Shown here: positions 8,133 through 18,176 of the stretch, piece by piece
Layout of the letters: every line of letters begins with the position of its first letter
Position numbering within the stretch: position 1 is the first letter of the stretch
DNA from: an uncultured Nocardioides sp.
GTDB lineage: Bacteria > Actinomycetota > Actinomycetes > Propionibacteriales > Nocardioidaceae
Assembly: GCF_947488025.1 (NCBI RefSeq)
Contig: NZ_CANKYS010000001.1
Location: forward strand, 248,001-312,000
DNA: 64,000 nt
Direction of reading: 5' to 3'
Notes under the pieces: model-generated
What the model saw: the letters and a program-made list of their open reading frames with translations, nothing else
Told to the model about the DNA's origin: nothing
Databases searched by the model: none
Made by a program: the position numbers and the translations under genes

Positions 8133-9392
8133 GTGACTCGCACCCACCCACCTACCCCGACCGCCACGTCCTTGCCCCACACCGCCGCGCTGATCGTGGT
8201 CGACGCGCAGCGTGGCTTCGACGAGGCCACGTACTGGGGCCCACGCAACAACCCCGACGCCGACGCCAACATCGCCGCCCTCACCACAGCCTTCGCCGCG
8301 GCCAGGCAGCCGATCGTCTACGTCCAGCACGCCTCCACGGACCCGCACAGTCCACTCCACCGCGATCATCCCGGACACGCGTTCAAGGACTACCTCGAGA
8401 AGGCCAACCCCAGCCTGATCGTGACCAAGAGCGTCAACTCGAGCTTTCACGGCACCCCTGACCTGCACGCATGGCTCCAACGTGAACGCGTGACGGGGCT
8501 CGTGGTGTGCGGCATCACCACCAACCACTGCTGCGAGACAACCGCTCGCGTGGCCGGCAACCTCGGCTACGACACCATCTTCGCCTTCGACGCGACGCAC
8601 ACCTTCGATCGCACCGGACCAGAGGGTCATACGCTGACCGCCGACGCCCTCACGCAAGCGACCTGCACCAATCTCCATGGGGAGTTCGCCACGGTGATGA
8701 CCACCACCGCCATCGTGGCAAGCGCCGCTCGGTCTCCGAGTAGGACACCACCTACGCCCCGCTCGGCACCGGTCAGGGATGCAGAGGCTGGCGGCGCCGG
8801 CCGCTGGGCGGGTCCAGGTCGGACCTCCGCCCAGGCCGAGATCGTCTTGCGGTCGGTACGAGCGCCGGAGACCATCATCGTCGTGGGGAACATCGGCGAC
8901 GGTGCGGTAGCCAGGGACAAGGACTCGATCAGCCAGTGGGAGGCGGCGCGGATCTGGGCAGCTTCCACGGCACAGCGCGACGGCAAGCCCGAGCCTGCTC
9001 CGGTGGAGTCGGCACTACCGATCATCGAGCGGGGGTTGCGTGCTCCCGGCTCGACACTCCACCTCGCATCCGTTGGCGCCAGGGCGGCCGGTTTCGCCGT
9101 CGTGGTTCCGAGGGATGACGTCTTGGAGATTCTCTACCTCGGCGTTGACCCCCCAGCGTGGGGTGCTGGCGTTGCGGGCCGGTTGCTGAGCGACGTGACC
9201 GACTACGCGGTGGAGACCGGACGAGCAGAGGTGGACCTCTGGGTCTACGACGACAACACGCGGGCCGTGCACGTGTATCGGCGACACGGGTGGCTCGACA
9301 CGGACGAGGTCCGCGTTCATGCGACGTCCGGACGAACCGAACGACGCTTCGTCAAGCACATGGCAGAGGTCCACGATCCCGAAGACAGCTGA
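8133..9392 (+). CDS. Cysteine hydrolase (isochorismatase family) fused to a GNAT acetyltransferase domain
   Basis: A 419-residue reading frame from GTG at 8133, with AGGAG 7 nt upstream. Residues about 15-200 form an isochorismatase-like hydrolase with the expected triad: Asp in ALIVVDAQRGF, Lys in VTKSVNSSF and nucleophilic Cys in GITTNHCCETTAR. Stand-alone members end shortly after the helix EFATVMTTTAIVA; here the frame continues through a low-complexity Pro/Arg/Gly linker (about 205-240). A GNAT-like domain follows, with LGVDPPAWGAGVAGRLLSDV and VYDDNTRAVHVYRRHGW. The hydrolase likely cleaves an amide or enol ether of a small molecule. Whether the fusion is genuine or two genes joined by loss of a stop is unresolved. 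Confidence 0.75.
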   Translation: MTRTHPPTPTATSLPHTAALIVVDAQRGFDEATYWGPRNNPDADANIAALTTAFAAARQPIVYVQHASTDPHSPLHRDHPGHAFKDYLEKANPSLIVTKSVNSSFHGTPDLHAWLQRERVTGLVVCGITTNHCCETTARVAGNLGYDTIFAFDATHTFDRTGPEGHTLTADALTQATCTNLHGEFATVMTTTAIVASAARSPSRTPPTPRSAPVRDAEAGGAGRWAGPGRTSAQAEIVLRSVRAPETIIVVGNIGDGAVARDKDSISQWEAARIWAASTAQRDGKPEPAPVESALPIIERGLRAPGSTLHLASVGARAAGFAVVVPRDDVLEILYLGVDPPAWGAGVAGRLLSDVTDYAVETGRAEVDLWVYDDNTRAVHVYRRHGWLDTDEVRVHATSGRTERRFVKHMAEVHDPEDS

Positions 9393-9399
9393 GCACCCG

Positions 9400-9720
9400 A
9401 CGCCGGGACCGCGGTGTCGTGGAGGCCGCGCACTCCGTGAGGGACGGGGGTGGCGCAGGAGGTGTCTTGCCAGTGTCCGGTGGTGGTGCGGCAAGGAACA
9501 CGACGCCGGTGCCTGCCCGGCGCGCGGTCGGCGACGTGGTCGGCGTGGACGGCCGGGGCGTCGCACCACGACGTACGGCAGGTGGGCACACCCGTCGCGG
9601 CCTCCGCCATCCGCCGCGAGGTGTCGTGCTCGGACGCGAGCAGCGCCTGGGCCGAGCGCCAGCCCGGTCGAGGACTCCCCCACCACGCGCGCCCAGCAGA
9701 GCGGTGGACGCAGCGTCGGG
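9400..9720 (-). pseudogene. Decayed HNH-endonuclease-like remnant in the 9393-9851 gap
   Basis: The 459-bp gap holds no convincing intact gene. On the - strand, bases 9580-9533 encode CRTSWCDAPAVHADHV, which resembles the zinc and active-site core (CxxxxC...DHV) of actinobacterial HNH endonucleases. Just upstream is a helix-like stretch EHDTSRRMAEAATGVPTC. The expected downstream part (GGxTxxxNxxxLCxxCN) is missing; the frame runs directly into TTTGH-like sequence. I read this as an internally deleted and truncated copy. A chance match in GC-rich DNA cannot be excluded. Confidence 0.35.
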
Positions 9721-9851
9721 CTGCTCCCACGTCCCTCGGATGTTCGCTCACACGCTCCGGGTGAAGCCCGGCACCGCGCGGCGATGCACAGTCGGGGGCG
9801 GGTCGGAGTCGTCGTACGGCGCGACCTCCCCCCGAGGGAAGGAAGCGAACG

Positions 9852-10637
9852 ATGCCTGCCACGTCCGAGGAGACCCCTGCTCGGCTCACCGACGCCCAGG
9901 TCGGCGAGGTGCTGGCGCTGGCGAGGGACGCGGACAGCGTCGAGCTCAAGCTGACGGTGCCGGACTCACACCGACGCCAGGCAGCGACGGCCCTGGGGGT
10001 CGATCCGCTCGACGCCCAGATCCGGCAGGTGTACTTCTTCGACACCCCCGACCTGGCCCTCAACGAGGTCGGCGTGGTCGTCAGGGCTCGCCGGGTCCAG
10101 GGGCGGGGGGACGACACCGTGGTCAAGCTGAGGCCGGTGACGCCCGCGGCTGTCGAGGCGGAGCGGAGCTCGGACAACCTGGTGGTCGAGGTCGACGCGA
10201 TGCCGGGTGGCTTCGTGTGCTCGGCGTCCATGAAGGGCGCACTCGGCCCGAAGGCCGTCAAGGACGTCGCGGCGGGACGCAAGGGCATCCGATCCCTCTA
10301 CTCCAAGGAGCAGCGCCGGTTCTACGAGGCGCATGCCCCCGAGGGCCTCGGGCTGGACGACCTGTCGATCCTGGGACCGATCACCGTCCTCAAGCTCAAG
10401 CTCCGCCCCCCGGACCTGAGCATGCGACTCGTCGCGGAGGTGTGGTTCTACCCCGACGGGTCAAGGATCGTTGAGCTGTCGGCCAAGTCCCCACCCTCCG
10501 AGGCCTTCCAGGCCGCGGCGGAGCTGCGAGCCTTCCTGGCCGGCAAGGGCCTCGACGTCTCGGGCGAGCAGCAGACGAAGACCAAGACGGCGCTCGAGTT
10601 CTTCGCCGCCGAGCTCTCCGAGGGGTCGGGCTCGTAG
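9852..10637 (+). CDS. CYTH-like domain protein
   Basis: A 261-residue soluble protein. The N-terminal part has VELKLTVPD, then VYFFDTPDLALNEVGVVVRA and TVVKLRPVTP, which follow the order of charged strands in CYTH triphosphate-tunnel enzymes (adenylate cyclase CyaB / thiamine triphosphatase fold). The first strand lacks the complete ExExK triad, so catalysis is uncertain. A purine-rich stretch (GAGGGAAGGAAG) precedes the ATG. It stands alone between the HNH remnant and the histidine kinase. Likely binds or cleaves a phosphate-containing ligand; I infer no pathway. Confidence 0.6.
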   Translation: MPATSEETPARLTDAQVGEVLALARDADSVELKLTVPDSHRRQAATALGVDPLDAQIRQVYFFDTPDLALNEVGVVVRARRVQGRGDDTVVKLRPVTPAAVEAERSSDNLVVEVDAMPGGFVCSASMKGALGPKAVKDVAAGRKGIRSLYSKEQRRFYEAHAPEGLGLDDLSILGPITVLKLKLRPPDLSMRLVAEVWFYPDGSRIVELSAKSPPSEAFQAAAELRAFLAGKGLDVSGEQQTKTKTALEFFAAELSEGSGS

Positions 10638-10757
10638 CGGACCGACGAGCCGCAGGCGCCCTTTTCGAACATCCGGGCCGCCCCCCCGGTCGATGCATCC
10701 GAGGCGCATACCGCGGGGTACGGTGCAACGCACCCCAGCGGACTCTCGGAGGTTCTG

Positions 10758-11936
10758 ATGGCTCTCGGCGAGCACGACCGTGATCGCTCCTCGTCGACCA
10801 ACGCGACCCTCGGCGCGCAGGCGCTGGCGCAGAGCGGCGAGCGCTACGCGTCGATGTTCACCCACCACCCCCACGCGACCTACTCCGTGGACCAGGACGG
10901 CTACTTCACCGACGCCAACGAGCGGACGCTCGAGATGACCGGCCTGACCCTCGAGGAGCTGCGGAAGGCCCACTTCGCGCAGGTCATCCACGCCGAGGAC
11001 CTGTCCGACATCCAGGAAGGATTCGAGGGGGCGATGGCCGGCGAGCCGCAGGTCGTGGACGCCCGGGTGGTCAGCACCGGCGGCGGTCTCACCGACATCC
11101 GCTGCACCGCGATCCCGGTGATCGTGGGTGGCGAGGTCGTCGGCGTGCACGGTGTCTCCGAGGACGTCACCGAGGCCAAGCGCGTGCTCCGCGAGCTCGA
11201 GGAGGCCAACGCCGCCAAGTCGCTCTTCCTCGCCACCGTCAGCCACGAGGTGCGCACCCCGCTGGCCGCGATCGTCGGCGCCGCCGAGCTCCTCATGGGC
11301 TCCGACCTCGACCCCGAGCCCGAGCACTTCGCCCGCATCGTGCACCGCTCGGGCGAGCGCCTCATGCGCCTGGTCCACGACATCCTCGAGTTCTCCGGCC
11401 TGGAGGCCCACCAGACGGTCCTCCGGCGCGGCCCCGTCGACGTACGCGACGTGGTCGACGACGTCGCGTCGTGGGCGGTGCCCTTCGCCGAGTCCCGCGA
11501 GCTCGACCTCACCTTCACCGTCGACAACGACGTCCCCGACGCCGCCACCGGCGACAGCCGGCGCGTCAACCAGGTCGTGACCAACCTGGTCCAGAACGCC
11601 ATCACCTTCACCGAGCGCGGCTCGATCGACGTGAGGGTGACCAGCCGGCCGTGCGACGACCCGGCTGCGGGCACCTGGGTCGAGTTCCGGGTCCGCGACA
11701 CGGGCATCGGCATCACCGAGTGCCACCTGCGCGACCTCTACGAGCCGTTCGTCCAGGCCGACCCGCTCGCGACCGGCGACCGGCAGGGCGTCGGCCTCGG
11801 GCTCGCCATCTGCCGCGAGCTCGTCGAGCTGATGGGCGGCCGGCTGGCCGTCGAGTCCGTCCTCGGGGAGGGCAGCACCTTCACCTTCGGCGTGCCGCTG
11901 GCACCCGCCGGAGACCCGGTCGACGTCAGTCGCTGA
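10758..11936 (+). CDS. Soluble PAS-domain sensor histidine kinase
   Basis: A 392-residue kinase without transmembrane segments. A PAS domain (about 30-150) has ATYSVDQDGYFTDANERTLE. The HisKA H-box is FLATVSHEVRTPLAAIVGAA, followed by the N-box NQVVTNLVQNAITFTE, G1 RDTGIGI and G2 GVGLGLAI, so catalytic motifs are complete. GGAGG precedes the ATG; a possible -10 TACGGT is at 10719-10724. No response regulator lies next to it, making it an orphan kinase that probably senses a cytoplasmic or redox cue through PAS. Its last 11 bp overlap the end of the convergent amidohydrolase gene. Confidence 0.92.
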   Translation: MALGEHDRDRSSSTNATLGAQALAQSGERYASMFTHHPHATYSVDQDGYFTDANERTLEMTGLTLEELRKAHFAQVIHAEDLSDIQEGFEGAMAGEPQVVDARVVSTGGGLTDIRCTAIPVIVGGEVVGVHGVSEDVTEAKRVLRELEEANAAKSLFLATVSHEVRTPLAAIVGAAELLMGSDLDPEPEHFARIVHRSGERLMRLVHDILEFSGLEAHQTVLRRGPVDVRDVVDDVASWAVPFAESRELDLTFTVDNDVPDAATGDSRRVNQVVTNLVQNAITFTERGSIDVRVTSRPCDDPAAGTWVEFRVRDTGIGITECHLRDLYEPFVQADPLATGDRQGVGLGLAICRELVELMGGRLAVESVLGEGSTFTFGVPLAPAGDPVDVSR

Positions 11937-13113
11937 GCGCCGTCACCGCCGCCTCGGCCAGCACGCGGGCCGCGATGCCGGTGGCCGCCTCGTCGACCCG
12001 GAGGTTGCCCTGGTGGAGGTCGTACGTCGGTCCGCCGGGGGTGCGGGTGCCGAGGCGGGCCATGGCGCCGGAGATCGAGTCGAGGTACCACCCGAAGTCC
12101 TCGCCGCCCAGGCTCTGGGCCGTGGTGACGTGGCCGTGCGGGCCCAGGACGTTCTCGACCGCCCTCCCGAGCAGGCGCGTGGACACCTCGTGGTTCACGA
12201 CGGGCGGCACGCCTCGCTGGTAGGTCACCTCGGCGGTCACGCTGTAGGGCGCCACGATCGCGGCGATCAGCTGGCGAATCAGGTGCTCGGCGTCGGCCCA
12301 GGCGACGGCGTCGAGCATCCGGACCGTGCCGGCCACCACGCCGCCGTGCGGGATCACGTTATGGGTCGAGCCCGCGCGCACCATGCCCCAGACCACGCTG
12401 ACCCCTGCCCGCGGGTCGAGACGTCGGCTCAGGATGGCCGGGAGCTCGGTGATGACCTTGCCGAGGGCGAAGGTGAGGTCCTCGGTGAGGTGCGGACGTG
12501 AGGTGTGGCCGCCCTTGCCGATCAACCGCACGGTCAGCGCGTCGGCGGCGCCGGTCAGCGGCCCCTCGCGCAGGCCGATGCGGCCCACGTCGAGGCTCGG
12601 GTCGCAGTGCAGGCCGAAGACGTGGGAGACACCCTCCAGCGCACCGGCGGAGATGAGCTGGAGCGCACCGCCGGGCATGACCTCCTCGGCGGGCTGGAAC
12701 AGCAGTCGCACGCGTCCGGGGAGCATCCCGCGGGCAGCAACCTCCGCCAGCGCGAGGCCGGCTCCGACGAGCCCGGCCGTGTGGACGTCGTGCCCGCACG
12801 CGTGGGCGACCCCGGGGTTGGTGCTCCGCCACGGGTCGGAGATCAGGTCGTCGACCGGCAGCGCGTCGAGGTCGGCGCGCAGCGCGACCAGCCGGCCGCT
12901 GTGGCCGATCTCGGCCAGCACCCCGCCGCCGTCGGGTCGCCTCACCGCCCAGCCTGCTCCCTCCAGCGCGGTCACGACCGCGTCGGAGGTGCGCTCCTCG
13001 GCCCAGCTCAGCTCGGGGTGGGCGTGGAGGTCGCGGCGGAGGGCGACGAGGTCGTCGGCGTACTTGTCGACGACCTCGGCGATGACGGGGGTGGCAGGGA
13101 GAGGTTCTGGCAT
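11926..13113 (-). CDS. M20 family metallopeptidase / N-acyl-amino-acid amidohydrolase
   Basis: A 395-residue cytosolic amidohydrolase of the hippurate hydrolase/AmaA type. Conserved features are HPELSWAEERT, the metal site HACGHDVHTAGL, and FQPAEEVMPGGA carrying the catalytic Glu pair. Length matches the family. It should remove an acyl group from an N-acylated amino acid using divalent metal. The ATG at 13113 lies 9 nt downstream of a TAGACT -10 box, and no ribosome binding site is visible. It is downstream of meaB on the same strand with only 12 nt between, so it can be read from the mutAB operon as well as its own promoter. Confidence 0.9.
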   Translation of the reverse strand: MPEPLPATPVIAEVVDKYADDLVALRRDLHAHPELSWAEERTSDAVVTALEGAGWAVRRPDGGGVLAEIGHSGRLVALRADLDALPVDDLISDPWRSTNPGVAHACGHDVHTAGLVGAGLALAEVAARGMLPGRVRLLFQPAEEVMPGGALQLISAGALEGVSHVFGLHCDPSLDVGRIGLREGPLTGAADALTVRLIGKGGHTSRPHLTEDLTFALGKVITELPAILSRRLDPRAGVSVVWGMVRAGSTHNVIPHGGVVAGTVRMLDAVAWADAEHLIRQLIAAIVAPYSVTAEVTYQRGVPPVVNHEVSTRLLGRAVENVLGPHGHVTTAQSLGGEDFGWYLDSISGAMARLGTRTPGGPTYDLHQGNLRVDEAATGIAARVLAEAAVTALSD

Positions 13114-13122
13114 GACCGACCC

Positions 13123-13128
13123 AGTCTA
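13123..13128 (-). promoter_or_regulatory. -10 box (TAGACT) for the M20 amidohydrolase
   Basis: Reading the - strand, TAGACT ends 9 nt before the ATG at 13113. The box overlaps the meaB stop codon, allowing separate expression of the amidohydrolase. Confidence 0.45.
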
Positions 13129-14115
13129 GGTCGCGACACCGTCGTACGCGGCGAGGATCCGATCCGCGGCCAGGGGTGCCGGCAGCTCGCCGGACAGGAC
13201 GGCCCGTCGTACGTCGTCGCGCACCGCGGCCACCCCGGCCGACGAGCGCAGCCGCTGGTCGAGCTCGTCGCGCACGAGCGCCCAGGTGAACTCAAGCTGC
13301 TGCCCCGCACGCTTGTGGGCCAGGCCGTCGGTGCCGAGGTGCTCGCGGTGGGCGTTCACCCGCTGCCACACGTCGTCGACCCCGGCCCCGGTCAGCGCGG
13401 AGCAGGTCACGACCGGCGGGGCCCACTCGGCGTGCCCACGGACCAGGCGGAGCGCGCCCGAGAGCTCGCGGGCCGCCACGCGGGCGCCGGCCTCGAAGTC
13501 GCCGTCGGCCTTGTTGACCGCCACCACGTCGGCGATCTCGAGGATGCCCTTCTTGATGCCCTGCAGCTGGTCGCCGGTGCGGGCGAGGGTGAGGAAGAGA
13601 AAGGTGTCGACCATGCCGGCGACGGTGACCTCCGACTGCCCCACGCCGACCGTCTCGACCAGGACGACGTCGTACGCCGCCGCCTCGAGCACCAGCATCG
13701 CCTGGGTCGTCGCCCGGGCGACGCCGCCCAGCGTCCCGGCCGAGGGCGACGGGCGGATGAAGGCGTTCGGATCGACCGACAGCGTCGCCATGCGGGTCTT
13801 GTCACCGAGCACAGAGCCGCCCGTGCGCACCGACGACGGGTCCACGGCGAGGACGCCGACCCGGTGCCCGGCCCCGGTCAGCCGCGTGCCGAGCGCCTCG
13901 ATGAACGTCGACTTCCCGACGCCAGGGACGCCCGAGATGCCGACGCGGGTCGCCATCGGTCGCTCGGTCGCCGCGAGCTCGGTGAGCAGCTCACGGGCGG
14001 CTGCCCGGTGTTCGGGACGCGACGACTCGACGAGGGTGATGGCCCGCGCGACCGCGGCACGCTGGCCGTCCTGCACGGCCGCGACGAGCACGGCGACGTC
14101 GATCGGCCGCGGCAT
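13126..14115 (-). CDS. meaB: Methylmalonyl-CoA mutase-associated GTPase MeaB
   Basis: A 329-residue G3E-type P-loop GTPase. Walker A is GVPGVGKST; downstream are LAVDPSSVRTGGSVLGDKTR and VETVGVGQSE, hallmark MeaB/ArgK segments, then the guanine specificity motif NKAD. MeaB gates delivery of adenosylcobalamin to methylmalonyl-CoA mutase and protects the enzyme from inactivation. The ATG at 14115 overlaps the mutB stop (ATGA), so it is translationally coupled, as expected for a dedicated chaperone. The frame remains open upstream but that part lies inside mutB and is not used. Confidence 0.95.
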   Translation of the reverse strand: MPRPIDVAVLVAAVQDGQRAAVARAITLVESSRPEHRAAARELLTELAATERPMATRVGISGVPGVGKSTFIEALGTRLTGAGHRVGVLAVDPSSVRTGGSVLGDKTRMATLSVDPNAFIRPSPSAGTLGGVARATTQAMLVLEAAAYDVVLVETVGVGQSEVTVAGMVDTFLFLTLARTGDQLQGIKKGILEIADVVAVNKADGDFEAGARVAARELSGALRLVRGHAEWAPPVVTCSALTGAGVDDVWQRVNAHREHLGTDGLAHKRAGQQLEFTWALVRDELDQRLRSSAGVAAVRDDVRRAVLSGELPAPLAADRILAAYDGVAT

Positions 14116-16352
14116 CAGGCTCCCGGCTCGTCCCGGTGCTGTTCGCGCAGGCGCGCGATCAGGTCGAGGGCCGACTCCGCGATCACGGTGCCGGGCAGGA
14201 AGACCGCGGCCGCACCCATCTCGTGGAGCGTCGCCACGTCGTCGGGCGGGATCACGCCGCCGATCACGACCATGATGTCGGGCCGGCCCTGGTCGGCGAG
14301 TGCCTGCTTGAGCGCGGGCAGCAGCGTCAGGTGGCCGGCAGCCAAGGAGGACACCCCGACGATGTGCACGTCGGAGTCGATCGCCTGTTGGGCGACCTCC
14401 TCCGGCGTGGAGAACAGCGGGCCCACGTCGACGTCGAAGCCGAGGTCGGCGAAGGCGGTGACCACGACCTTCTGGCCGCGGTCGTGGCCGTCCTGGCCCA
14501 TCTTGGCCACGAGGATGCGCGGCCGGCGCCCCTCCTCGGCCTCGAACTCCTCGGTCGCCCTCAGCACCTCGGCCACCTTGGTGCCCTCGGCGGTGCCGGC
14601 CTCGTCGCGGTACACGCCGCTGATCGTACGGATCACCGCCTGGTGGCGGCCGTAGACCTTCTCCAGCGCGTCGGAGATCTCGCCGACGGTCGCCTTCGCG
14701 CGGGCCGCGTCGACGGCCAGAGCGAGGAGGTTGCCGTCGAGGGAGCCGCCGCCGACCGGGCCGCGCTCGGCCGAGGCGGTCAGCGCGTCCAGCGCACGGC
14801 GTACGTCGTCGTCGTCGCGCTCGGCGCGCAGCCGCTCCAGCTTGGCGACCTGCTGGCGGTAGACGTCGTCGTTGTCGACGCGCAGCACGTCGAGCTTGTC
14901 CTCGGCCGCGAGCCGGTAGGTGTTGACGCCGATGACCTTCTGCGCGCCCGAGTCGATGCGCGCCTGGGTGCGGGCGGCCGCCTCCTCGATGCGCATCTTC
15001 GGGATGCCCTGCTCGATCGCGGCGGCCATGCCACCGGCCCGCTCGGCCTCCTGGATGTGGGCCCAGGCGCGCTCGGCGAGGTCGTGGGTGAGCTTCTCGA
15101 CGTAGTAGGAGCCGGCCCACGGGTCGATGACCTGCGTGGTGCCGGACTCCTGCTGCAGCAGGAGCTGGGTGTTGCGGGCGATGCGCGCGGAGAAGTCGGT
15201 CGGCAGCGCGATCGCCTCGTCGAGGGCGTTGGTGTGCAGCGACTGCGTGTGCCCCTGCGTCGCGGCCATCGCCTCGATGCAGGTGCGCCCGACGTTGTTG
15301 AAGACGTCCTGCGCGGTCAGCGACCAGCCCGAGGTCTGGCTGTGCGTGCGCAGCGAGCGCGACTTGGGGTTCTGCGGCTCGAAGTCGTCGACCAGCCGCG
15401 CCCACAGCGCGCGGGCCGCGCGCATCTTGGCGACCTCCATGAAGAAGTTCATCCCGATGGCCCAGAAGAAGGACAGCCGCGGCGCGAACTGGTCGATCGT
15501 CATGCCCGTGCCGAGGCCTGCGCGGATGTACTCCACGCCGTCGGCGAGGGTGTAGGCCAGCTCGAGGTCGGCCGTCGCCCCGGCCTCCTGGATGTGGTAG
15601 CCGGAGATCGAGATGGAGTTGAAGCGCGGCATCTTCTGCGAGGTGTAGGCGAAGATGTCGCTGATGATCCGCATGCTCGGCGCCGGCGGGTAGATGTAGG
15701 TGTTGCGGACCATGAACTCCTTGAGGATGTCGTTCTGGATGGTCCCCGCGAGCTGTTCCGGCTTCACCCCCTGCTCCTCGGCCGCCGCGATGTAGAGCGC
15801 CAGCACCGGCAGCACCGCGCCGTTCATCGTCATCGACACCGACATCTCGTCGAGCGGGATGCCGTCGAAGAGCGTGCGGGTGTCGTAGATCGAGTCGATC
15901 GCCACGCCCGCCATGCCGACGTCGCCGCGCACCCGCGGGTGGTCGGAGTCGTAGCCGCGGTGGGTGGCGAGGTCGAAGGCGACGCTGAGGCCCTTCTGCC
16001 CCGCCGCGAGGTTGCGGCGGTAGAAGGCGTTGGACTCCTCAGCGGTGGAGAAGCCGGCGTACTGCCGGATCGTCCACGGCTGCGTGGTGTACATCGTCGG
16101 GTAGGGCCCGCGCAGGAACGGCGCGAGGCCGGGCCACGTGTCGAGGCCGTCGAGGCCGTCGAGGTGCTCGGGTCCGTAGACCGGGAGGATGTCGATGCCC
16201 TCCGGGCTGCTCCACGCCTCGCCCGCTCCCCCGTTGGTCGAGGAAGGCGCTCCGGCGCCTGTCACGAGACCACCGGCCAGCGGTACCTCGGCGAAGTTCT
16301 TCGGGATGCCTGTGCTGAGGAGGTCGCTCTGCGACCGTCTCGAAGTGCTCAT
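14115..16352 (-). CDS. mutB: Methylmalonyl-CoA mutase large (alpha, catalytic) subunit
   Basis: A 745-residue catalytic subunit. The N-terminal substrate barrel includes [20 protein letters not shown] and [12 protein letters not shown]. The C-terminal cobalamin domain carries the base-off/His-on motif GQDGHDRG, with GVSSLAAGH and VIGGVIPP completing the B12 site. It interconverts (R)-methylmalonyl-CoA and succinyl-CoA, linking propionate, odd-chain fatty acid and branched amino-acid breakdown to the TCA cycle. The ATG at 16352 overlaps the mutA stop (ATGA). The first 70 residues, with a Gly/Ala/Ser-rich stretch, are less conserved. Upstream in-frame sequence belongs to mutA in another frame. 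Confidence 0.96.
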   Translation of the reverse strand: MSTSRRSQSDLLSTGIPKNFAEVPLAGGLVTGAGAPSSTNGGAGEAWSSPEGIDILPVYGPEHLDGLDGLDTWPGLAPFLRGPYPTMYTTQPWTIRQYAGFSTAEESNAFYRRNLAAGQKGLSVAFDLATHRGYDSDHPRVRGDVGMAGVAIDSIYDTRTLFDGIPLDEMSVSMTMNGAVLPVLALYIAAAEEQGVKPEQLAGTIQNDILKEFMVRNTYIYPPAPSMRIISDIFAYTSQKMPRFNSISISGYHIQEAGATADLELAYTLADGVEYIRAGLGTGMTIDQFAPRLSFFWAIGMNFFMEVAKMRAARALWARLVDDFEPQNPKSRSLRTHSQTSGWSLTAQDVFNNVGRTCIEAMAATQGHTQSLHTNALDEAIALPTDFSARIARNTQLLLQQESGTTQVIDPWAGSYYVEKLTHDLAERAWAHIQEAERAGGMAAAIEQGIPKMRIEEAAARTQARIDSGAQKVIGVNTYRLAAEDKLDVLRVDNDDVYRQQVAKLERLRAERDDDDVRRALDALTASAERGPVGGGSLDGNLLALAVDAARAKATVGEISDALEKVYGRHQAVIRTISGVYRDEAGTAEGTKVAEVLRATEEFEAEEGRRPRILVAKMGQDGHDRGQKVVVTAFADLGFDVDVGPLFSTPEEVAQQAIDSDVHIVGVSSLAAGHLTLLPALKQALADQGRPDIMVVIGGVIPPDDVATLHEMGAAAVFLPGTVIAESALDLIARLREQHRDEPGA

Positions 16353-18163
16353 CGGCTGAGCTCCTCTCGGATCCGGCCCAGGAAGCCGAGCGCATCGACC
16401 CCCACGGCACACGAGTCGTCCACGTCGGTCACGGTCTTCTCCCCCGGCTTCCCCGCCAGCACGACGTACGACGCACCTGCCGCCCGCAGTGCGGCGACGA
16501 GGTCGGCGCCCCACTCGGCGTACGCCGCGTCGGTGCCGGCGAGGCAGACGACGGGCTGGCCGGCGTAGGCCTCGAGCACCGCCGCGGTGTCGGACGTGGC
16601 GCCGGCCACCTCGACCGCGACCCCGCCGGCCGCGAAGAGGTTGCTGGCGAAGGTGGCGCGCGCGGTGTGCGCGGCGATGGAGCCCATGGTGGCGAGGAAG
16701 ACCGGCCGGTCCGGAGGCGTCGCGCGCATGTCCTCGTAGGGAGCGGCGTAGGGCTGCACGCCGTGGCCGCTCCAGGGCTCGCGCTCGGGCAGCGCCTCGG
16801 CGAGGTTGGGGAACTCCGAGACGCCGGTCAGCGGACGCGACCGGTCGGCGATGCCGGCCTCGCGCGCCGCGCGGACCTCGGCGACCCGTGCCTTCACGCC
16901 CGCCGCGGCCTGCTCGCCGAACCCGCCGTCGGACTCGATCCGGCCGAGCTCGGCCCACCCGGCGACGGCGAGCTCGTCGGTGAGCCGCTCGACGGCGTAG
17001 GCGCCCCCTGCGGGATCGGCGACCACGGCGACGTGCGACTCCTCGATCAGGAGCGAGGACGTGTTGCGCGCGATGCGACGACCGAGGGCGTCCGGCCTGC
17101 CGAGCCGCGCGTCGAACGGGACGACCGTGATGGCGTCGGCGCCACCGACTCCCGCAGCGAAGGCGGCGACGGTGGCGCGGAGCATGTTCACCCAGGGGTC
17201 CTGCTTGGTCATCATGGCGCGGCTGGTCACGACGTGCTGGCGCTGCGGGACGTCCCCGGCGCCGCTGGCCTCGAGGACGCGGGCCCAGAGCCGCCGGGCC
17301 GCGCGCAGCTTGGCGATCGTGGGGAACTGCTCGTCGGTCGCGGCGTAGCGGAACTCGACGAGTCCGGCAGCGTCGTCGACGGAGAAGCCGGCCTCGGTCA
17401 GCAGGCGGAGGTAGTGGACGCCGACGGCCATGGTCCAGCCGAGCTCCTGCGCGTCGCTCGCGCCGCGCTCGTGCAGCGCGGTGCCGTCGACGACCGCACC
17501 CAGGACGCCGAGCGCCTGGGCCCGGCGGACGGTGTCGACGAAGGAGTCCGCCACCGTCCTCGCGCCGTCGGCGTGCCCCTCGCCGAACGTCAGCGCGGTC
17601 GCCGGGTCGGCCGACAGGTTGCTGCCCGGGTGCGGGTCACCGGCCGACTCCTCGAGCAGCCGGGCCAGCTCGACCGACTGCTCCTCGGCGGGCCGGTCGA
17701 GCGTCACCGGGGCGAGGTCGAGCAGCACCCCGCGCAGCGCGACGGCGAGGTCGGTGGCGAGCTCGACATCGAGGTGCAGCGACGTGGCGCCGTTGTCGAG
17801 GTCGACCAACGCCGCGTCGTTGACCTCGGCGGCGTCGTCCCCGACGAGGATCGTGCGCACGTCCCACGCGCCGGCGCGCTGCGGGCGCCCTGACGTGGTG
17901 AGGTCCTCGAGGTCAGCGGGCTGCCCGATCGGGGGCACCCGGATGCCGTCGAGCGTCGCACGGGTGAGCACGTCCCAGACGTCGGTGTCGGGTGCGTCGT
18001 CGCCAAGGCGCCGGGCCTTGCGCAGCACGGCGGCGGTGGCCGCCTCCCACGCCGCGACGTCGTACGCGTCGTCGTCACCGACCAGCCGGAGCGAGCCCTC
18101 CGCGGGCTGCAGCTCCTCGGGCTCGTCCAGTCCACCGTCGAGGCCACCTGGGAGGTTGGTCAT
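16349..18163 (-). CDS. mutA: Methylmalonyl-CoA mutase small (beta) subunit
   Basis: A 604-residue homologue of the catalytic subunit that has lost the cobalamin-binding DxHxxG motif in its C-terminal domain, as expected for the non-catalytic partner of the heterodimer. Recognisable parts are [30 protein letters not shown] and [17 protein letters not shown]. First gene of the mutA-mutB-meaB operon. The ATG lies 7 nt after a TATCCT -10 box, so the operon mRNA is probably leaderless. A gap of 147 nt separates it from the divergent sulfotransferase-like gene. Confidence 0.95.
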   Translation of the reverse strand: MTNLPGGLDGGLDEPEELQPAEGSLRLVGDDDAYDVAAWEAATAAVLRKARRLGDDAPDTDVWDVLTRATLDGIRVPPIGQPADLEDLTTSGRPQRAGAWDVRTILVGDDAAEVNDAALVDLDNGATSLHLDVELATDLAVALRGVLLDLAPVTLDRPAEEQSVELARLLEESAGDPHPGSNLSADPATALTFGEGHADGARTVADSFVDTVRRAQALGVLGAVVDGTALHERGASDAQELGWTMAVGVHYLRLLTEAGFSVDDAAGLVEFRYAATDEQFPTIAKLRAARRLWARVLEASGAGDVPQRQHVVTSRAMMTKQDPWVNMLRATVAAFAAGVGGADAITVVPFDARLGRPDALGRRIARNTSSLLIEESHVAVVADPAGGAYAVERLTDELAVAGWAELGRIESDGGFGEQAAAGVKARVAEVRAAREAGIADRSRPLTGVSEFPNLAEALPEREPWSGHGVQPYAAPYEDMRATPPDRPVFLATMGSIAAHTARATFASNLFAAGGVAVEVAGATSDTAAVLEAYAGQPVVCLAGTDAAYAEWGADLVAALRAAGASYVVLAGKPGEKTVTDVDDSCAVGVDALGFLGRIREELSR

Positions 18164-18170
18164 GCTGCGC

Positions 18171-18176
18171 AGGATA
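18171..18176 (-). promoter_or_regulatory. -10 box (TATCCT) for the mutA-mutB-meaB operon
   Basis: On the - strand TATCCT ends 7 nt upstream of the mutA ATG, placing the transcription start at or near the first codon. Confidence 0.55.

Noticed and set aside
14136..16568. Long + strand open frame opposite mutB/mutA
   Set aside because: It is the antisense shadow of high-GC coding DNA; the translation is Val/Asp/Arg/Gly-rich without domains, while mutA and mutB are unmistakable.
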